Shown one piece after another: positions 6,565 to 14,331 of a DNA stretch of 14,331 bases; the stretch's first letter is position 1, and every line of letters begins with the position of its first letter. Made by a program: the position numbers and the translations under genes. The stretch spans positions 1-14,331 of the forward strand of contig CAKZLS010000245.1 in assembly GCA_937127205.1 (NCBI GenBank), written 5' to 3'. Below the pieces are notes generated by a model. It was given only the letters and a program-made list of their open reading frames with translations, did no database searches and had not been told where the DNA came from. This DNA comes from an uncultured Rhodospirillales bacterium. Lineage in GTDB: Bacteria; Pseudomonadota; Alphaproteobacteria; Rhodospirillales; Defluviicoccaceae.

Positions 6565-7965
6565 TTATCTATCTCCACCGGCGGCGCGGCGGGCGACGGG
6601 TGTTGCCGTCAATTGGGTTGGCGGCGAGGACGACGCGTCGTTCTCTCCCAACGCGAGGTCTTTGAGGGTGCGGCCGCGCAGCGCAACTTCCAAGGCATTG
6701 TCCGCATCCGCCATGAGCCGTTTAACCGCCGGCGCCGTCGGGACTTTCTCGAGAGCGAACTGGCCCAACTCGCCCGTTGACCGGACCGCATCCAAGATCG
6801 ACTTGACCTCGGTCTCGTCGGGTGGATATCCCGGAACATAGCTTGGCGGATCGTCGGCAGTTCGCGTCAGCAAGCCCTTCTCCTCCAGGCAAAGAAGGAC
6901 GCGTTCCACGGCTTCGCGCGGAACGCGGAGGCGTCTGACCAGCGATTCCAGTTGCCATGGCGTTCGCCCGTCGTAAAACGTTTTGGCGATTTGTGTGGTG
7001 ATCTGCAGGGCCAGGCGTTCCATCACCCGATTGCTCAGATTGATCTGCCCGGTTTTGGGCAGGATGTACTCCGGATGCTGCATATAGAACGCGATACAGC
7101 CGCCGACCAGCAGAATGAGCCAGCTCACGTAAAGCCAGATCATCGCAAATATCACGGTGGCGAAAGCCGAATAGATCGCCGTGTAACGCACTGAGCTGAC
7201 AACGAAGGAGGCGAACAGCCAACCCGCGGCGACCCAGATCACGCCCGATACCAGACCGCCGACGAAAGCCGGCTTGAAACGGACCTTGGTATTGGGCACG
7301 AATATCAGAATGAACGTGAATGCGATAACCACCAGGAGCACTGGCATCACCCGGCCCGCGAGTTCGACGATCTGACCCAACGGCTCGACCGCCGTGAGCT
7401 CGGTAACGATCGAATGACTCATCAGCGATGCCTTGATGCCGACGGCCGTGAACACCAGAACCGGTCCGACGAGGATCACGCTGAGGTAGTCGCTGAACTG
7501 CCGCGCGAGTGTCCGCGGCTCGGTGACGTGCCACGTGTCGTTGAAGGCGTTTTCGATTTTCTGAATGAGCGAGACCACCGTGTAAATCAGCAGTCCGACA
7601 CCCAGAAAACCGAGTACGCCGACCTGCATGTTGTCGACGAAACCAATCACCTGTTTGGTGATTTCCGCGCCTTGCTGGCCGAGGGGTGACAGAAACTGGG
7701 CGAGCATCGGCTCGATTTCGTTGTGAGCGCCCAGCCCCTTGAGCACCGAGAATCCAATGGCAAGCAGCGGCACAATGGAAAGCAGCGTCGTATACACGAG
7801 GCTCATGGCGTGGAGGGTGATCCGACCGACGAAAAGATCACGGCCGACGACAAAGAGGAATCGGGCAAGGCGGATTCCCATTGCCTTCCACTTTGGAACC
7901 GTCGTGAGGTCGGTGTCCCAGAGAATGCCGAATGACTTCTTGGCGAAACCGGTTTGCTTGGACAT
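6565..7965 (-). CDS. YihY/BrkB (UPF0761) family inner-membrane protein
   Basis: This 466-residue protein belongs to the YihY/virulence factor BrkB family, once misannotated as ribonuclease BN; its transport or envelope function is still not established. Six membrane helices are visible at about 52-75, 114-135, 158-180, 205-224, 233-255 and 265-290. Family motifs are FNDTWHV (141-147), PNTKVRFKPAFVGG (224-237), and YSAFATVIFAMIWLYVSWLI (265-284). The core is normally about 280-300 residues. This protein has a further 170-residue cytoplasmic C-terminus that looks like a winged helix at about 312-385 (LVRRLRVPREAVERVLLCLEEKGLL), as in the longer members. No strong Shine-Dalgarno precedes the ATG at 7965; instead the leader holds a G-quadruplex motif. 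The gene lies 49 bp behind uppP, so co-transcription is likely. Confidence 0.87.
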   Translation of the reverse strand: MSKQTGFAKKSFGILWDTDLTTVPKWKAMGIRLARFLFVVGRDLFVGRITLHAMSLVYTTLLSIVPLLAIGFSVLKGLGAHNEIEPMLAQFLSPLGQQGAEITKQVIGFVDNMQVGVLGFLGVGLLIYTVVSLIQKIENAFNDTWHVTEPRTLARQFSDYLSVILVGPVLVFTAVGIKASLMSHSIVTELTAVEPLGQIVELAGRVMPVLLVVIAFTFILIFVPNTKVRFKPAFVGGLVSGVIWVAAGWLFASFVVSSVRYTAIYSAFATVIFAMIWLYVSWLILLVGGCIAFYMQHPEYILPKTGQINLSNRVMERLALQITTQIAKTFYDGRTPWQLESLVRRLRVPREAVERVLLCLEEKGLLTRTADDPPSYVPGYPPDETEVKSILDAVRSTGELGQFALEKVPTAPAVKRLMADADNALEVALRGRTLKDLALGENDASSSPPTQLTATPVARRAAGGDR

Positions 7966-7977
7966 GGCGGCGCGAAA

Positions 7978-8007
7978 CCCCGTGTTGCCCCGTTAACCCC
8001 TGGTCCC
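7978..8007 (-). promoter_or_regulatory. Four-tract G-quadruplex motif in the yihY leader
   Basis: On the minus (mRNA) strand the gap between uppP and yihY holds GGG, GGGG, GGGG and GGGG, separated by loops of 4, 5 and 6 bases. This fits the standard G3+N1-7 pattern. The last tract ends 12 bases before the yihY ATG, where a ribosome-binding site should lie, and no other good one is visible. A folded RNA quadruplex could therefore affect translation. The motif is exact; folding and function are inferred, and chance occurrence in GC-rich DNA is possible. Confidence 0.45.
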
Positions 8008-8014
8008 GGCTAGC

Positions 8015-8821
8015 TTAGTCCATTAGGCCGTAGGCGAAAACCAGCAAAAGAATACCGAGAATCACTCGATAAATCACGAACGGCGTGAAGGTGGAATGTT
8101 TGAGCCACCGCATCATCGCCCAGATGGCGACCAGAGCGGACACCAACGCGAGGGCCGCGGCGGTGTAGGCGTCAGAGGTGAGTTGGGCGTTGCCGGAATC
8201 ATAGAGTTCCTTGCCCTTGAGCAGGCCCGCGCCGAGGATCGTGGGTATGGACAACAGCAAAGAAAACCGGGCGGCGTCCGAGCGGTCGAAACCCAACATC
8301 CGTGCCGCCGTCATCGTTATGCCGGATCGACTCGTTCCGGGAATGAGCGCCAATACCTGGCTGACACCGATGATCACGACATGCGGGAGTTTCATCGCCT
8401 CGATCCGTTTGCCGGTAGCTCCAAGGCGGTCGGCGGCGTAAAGCAAAAGCCCAAACCCGAGCGTGGCCCACCCCAGGACTTCCATGCTTCTTATGCCGTT
8501 GGGATAATAGCGGTTCAGCTCGAAACCAGCCAGGACGACGGGAATGGTGCCTAAGACGACCCATAAGGCCAGTTTGGCGCCGGCGTTCCATGTCCCCCTT
8601 GCCAAGTTAGCCAGTCCGATCGCCATGGCGGCCATGTCCCGCCAGAAGTACAGCATCACCGCTCCCAGTGTGCCCACGTGGACCGCCACGTCCATGACAA
8701 GGCCTTGATCGGGCCAATCGAAAACAATGGGAACAAGGATCAAATGCCCGGAAGAACTGATGGGCAAAAATTCGGTGATGCCTTGGACGATCGCCAAGAC
8801 AACCATATGTAGTATTGGCAC
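8015..8821 (-). CDS. uppP: Undecaprenyl-diphosphatase UppP (BacA family)
   Basis: This 268-residue integral membrane enzyme removes a phosphate from undecaprenyl diphosphate, recycling the lipid carrier used for peptidoglycan and other surface polymers; high levels confer bacitracin resistance. Catalytic motifs are TEFLPISSSGHLIL (16-29; Glu17, Ser22-24, His26), VHVGTLGAVMLYFWRD (47-62) and PGTSRSG (161-167; Arg165), followed by SDAARFSLLLSIPTILGAG. About eight hydrophobic segments are present and the length is normal. Where the E. coli protein has the first of two glutamates (VEGLTE), this one has Gln13 (VQGITE), a substitution seen in many members. The start is GTG at 8821: it gives the usual family amino terminus, whereas the next ATG (8806) would remove residues and lacks a ribosome-binding site. 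It is first in the minus-strand envelope run and divergent from gltB. Confidence 0.95.
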   Translation of the reverse strand: MPILHMVVLAIVQGITEFLPISSSGHLILVPIVFDWPDQGLVMDVAVHVGTLGAVMLYFWRDMAAMAIGLANLARGTWNAGAKLALWVVLGTIPVVLAGFELNRYYPNGIRSMEVLGWATLGFGLLLYAADRLGATGKRIEAMKLPHVVIIGVSQVLALIPGTSRSGITMTAARMLGFDRSDAARFSLLLSIPTILGAGLLKGKELYDSGNAQLTSDAYTAAALALVSALVAIWAMMRWLKHSTFTPFVIYRVILGILLLVFAYGLMD

Positions 8822-8831
8822 GGGAGAACAA

Positions 8832-8847
8832 CCTAATATATTGTAGG
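8832..8847 (-). promoter_or_regulatory. AT-rich imperfect palindrome and -10 candidate upstream of uppP
   Basis: Just upstream of the uppP GTG, the minus strand reads CCTACAATATATTAGG, an imperfect inverted repeat (CCTA/TAGG arms) in otherwise GC-rich DNA. It contains TACAAT (8845-8840), a good -10 match, but only a poor -35 match (CCGTTC, 8868-8863) at 17-bp spacing. It may be the uppP promoter, an operator, or both; support is weak. Confidence 0.25.
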
Positions 8848-8951
8848 TCTTGTGATCTTAGCGAACGGTCTGCGGAAGCCAAAGCAAAGATTTTGTCACC
8901 GCCGCGTTTTCTTCTTGCAATCTAAGCTCATGAGACTGATTTTGACGGAGC

Positions 8952-8977
8952 GTGGCGGGTGCTTCCGGGCACCCCAC
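8952..8977. other. GC-rich stem-loop in the uppP-gltB intergenic region
   Basis: GGGTGC (8957-8962) and GCACCC (8969-8974) form a perfect six-pair stem with a TTCCGG loop. GTG (8952-8954) and CAC (8975-8977) extend it below a two-base bulge. It lies 130 bp upstream of gltB in a 286-bp divergent region without a convincing gene. There is no T-run, so it is not a standard terminator. TTGACG at 8942-8947 looks like a -35 box, but no -10 match lies at the right distance. It could be part of a leader RNA or a regulatory structure. Confidence 0.35.
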
Positions 8978-9107
8978 TTCGCCATGCCGCGCCGCATAGT
9001 GGCCATTCACCGGAACGGGCCCCGATAAACAATCCGGAGGCCAAGCAAAACAAGAGCGTGGCATCGTAGAGGGGCGTTCAAGTTATAAACGGCGATCAGA
9101 AACTGGG

Positions 9108-13766
<4,659 letters not shown>

Positions 13767-13769
13767 GGT

Positions 13770-14331
13770 ATGGGCAAGGCAACCGGCTTTTTGGAAATAC
13801 CCCGCCGTGACCGGCGTTATGCGCCGATCAACGAGCGGGTCGAGCACTGGAAAGAGTTCGTCATTCCGATGGACGAGCAGGAAGTAGGCGAGCAAGGCGC
13901 GCGCTGCATGGATTGCGGCATTCCCTATTGCCACACCGGGTGTCCGGTGAACAATATCATTCCTGACTGGAATGACCTGGTCTACCGGGGAGAGTGGCGC
14001 GAAGCGCTCGACGTGCTGCACTCGACCAACAATTTCCCCGAGTTCACCGGCCGCATCTGTCCGGCGACCTGCGAGGCGGCGTGCACGCTGAATATCACCG
14101 ACGAACCGGTCACCATTAAGACCATCGAATGCGCCATCATCGACAAGGGCTGGGAGGAAGGCTGGGTATTGCCGGATATCCCGACCCATCGCACCGGCAA
14201 ACGGGTCGCGGTCATCGGCTCCGGTCCGGCCGGCATGGCCTGCGCCCAGCAGCTTGCCCGCGCGGGGCATGTGGTCGTGGTGTTCGAGAAGAGCGACCGG
14301 ATCGGCGGATTGCTCCGCTACGGTATTCCCG
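13770..14331 (+). CDS. gltD: Glutamate synthase (NADPH) small subunit, 5' part (cut by window end)
   Basis: This is the first 187 codons of the beta subunit, which takes electrons from NADPH via FAD and iron-sulfur clusters and passes them to GltB. The amino-terminal ferredoxin-like region has Cys46, Cys49, Cys54 and Cys58 (CMDCGIPYCHTGC) and Cys97, Cys101 and Cys105 (ICPATCEAAC), which supply the 4Fe-4S ligands. The FAD-binding Rossmann motif GSGPAG (150-155) follows, then EKSDRIGGLLRYGIP, where the window ends. The complete protein is normally about 480 residues. ATG 13770 starts 3 bp after the gltB stop; GGTGGGA, 9 bases before it inside gltB, is a good ribosome-binding site. Co-transcription with gltB is near certain. 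Nothing in the visible part looks damaged. Confidence 0.97.
   Translation, partial: MGKATGFLEIPRRDRRYAPINERVEHWKEFVIPMDEQEVGEQGARCMDCGIPYCHTGCPVNNIIPDWNDLVYRGEWREALDVLHSTNNFPEFTGRICPATCEAACTLNITDEPVTIKTIECAIIDKGWEEGWVLPDIPTHRTGKRVAVIGSGPAGMACAQQLARAGHVVVVFEKSDRIGGLLRYGIP

Noticed and set aside
8952..8977. Stem-loop considered as part of a tRNA or an intrinsic terminator
   Set aside because: No cloverleaf arms or T-loop consensus surround it, and no T-run follows the stem on either strand.
8858..9064. 68-residue minus-strand open frame in the uppP-gltB gap
   Set aside because: It has no family resemblance and no ribosome-binding site, and overlaps the stem-loop; it is most likely chance.

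Overview
The window is GC-rich, with strongly GC-biased third codon positions. Its conserved proteins (a GltB with an EHDACGFGF amino terminus, GltD, a DUF748 envelope protein, TspO) look like those of an alphaproteobacterium, perhaps of the Rhodospirillales type. That placement is an impression from protein similarity, not a phylogeny.

Left part (1 to about 3130) is an accessory, decaying region. It opens with the helicase C-terminal core of a YprA/MrfA-like DEAD/DEAH helicase, which stops abruptly near 240. There it meets, head to head on the opposite strand, a piece that resembles the C-terminal part of a MscS-type channel. An intact CPA2-type cation:proton antiporter follows (612-1988). 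Directly behind its stop codon lies a heavily decayed zinc-type quinone oxidoreductase/alcohol dehydrogenase gene: amino terminus missing, an internal stop, a 46-bp palindromic insertion at a CTAG site, and a large internal deletion. Next comes a compact FitAB/VapBC-type toxin-antitoxin operon on the minus strand, with a palindromic operator candidate in front.

Middle part (3173-8821) is a run of minus-strand envelope genes in transcription order: uppP (undecaprenyl-diphosphatase), a YihY/BrkB membrane protein, a large DUF748/AsmA-like envelope protein with an OmpA-like C-terminus, and tspO. Gaps are only 49, 63 and 77 bp, so much of it could be co-transcribed. The uppP-yihY gap carries a four-tract G-quadruplex motif on the mRNA strand. 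UppP recycles the lipid carrier used for peptidoglycan and other cell-surface polymers, and the DUF748 protein probably spans the periplasm, so the group has an envelope theme.

Right part (9108 to the end) holds gltB and the start of gltD on the plus strand, separated by 3 bp. They encode the two subunits of NADPH-dependent glutamate synthase, the second step of the GS-GOGAT ammonia-assimilation route. A 286-bp divergent intergenic region with a GC-rich stem-loop separates them from uppP.

I see no rRNA, tRNA, CRISPR array or complete insertion sequence. I did not find a convincing new multi-gene system. The most unusual items are the gene-fragment junction near 235, the CTAG-targeted palindromic element, and the G-quadruplex motif.
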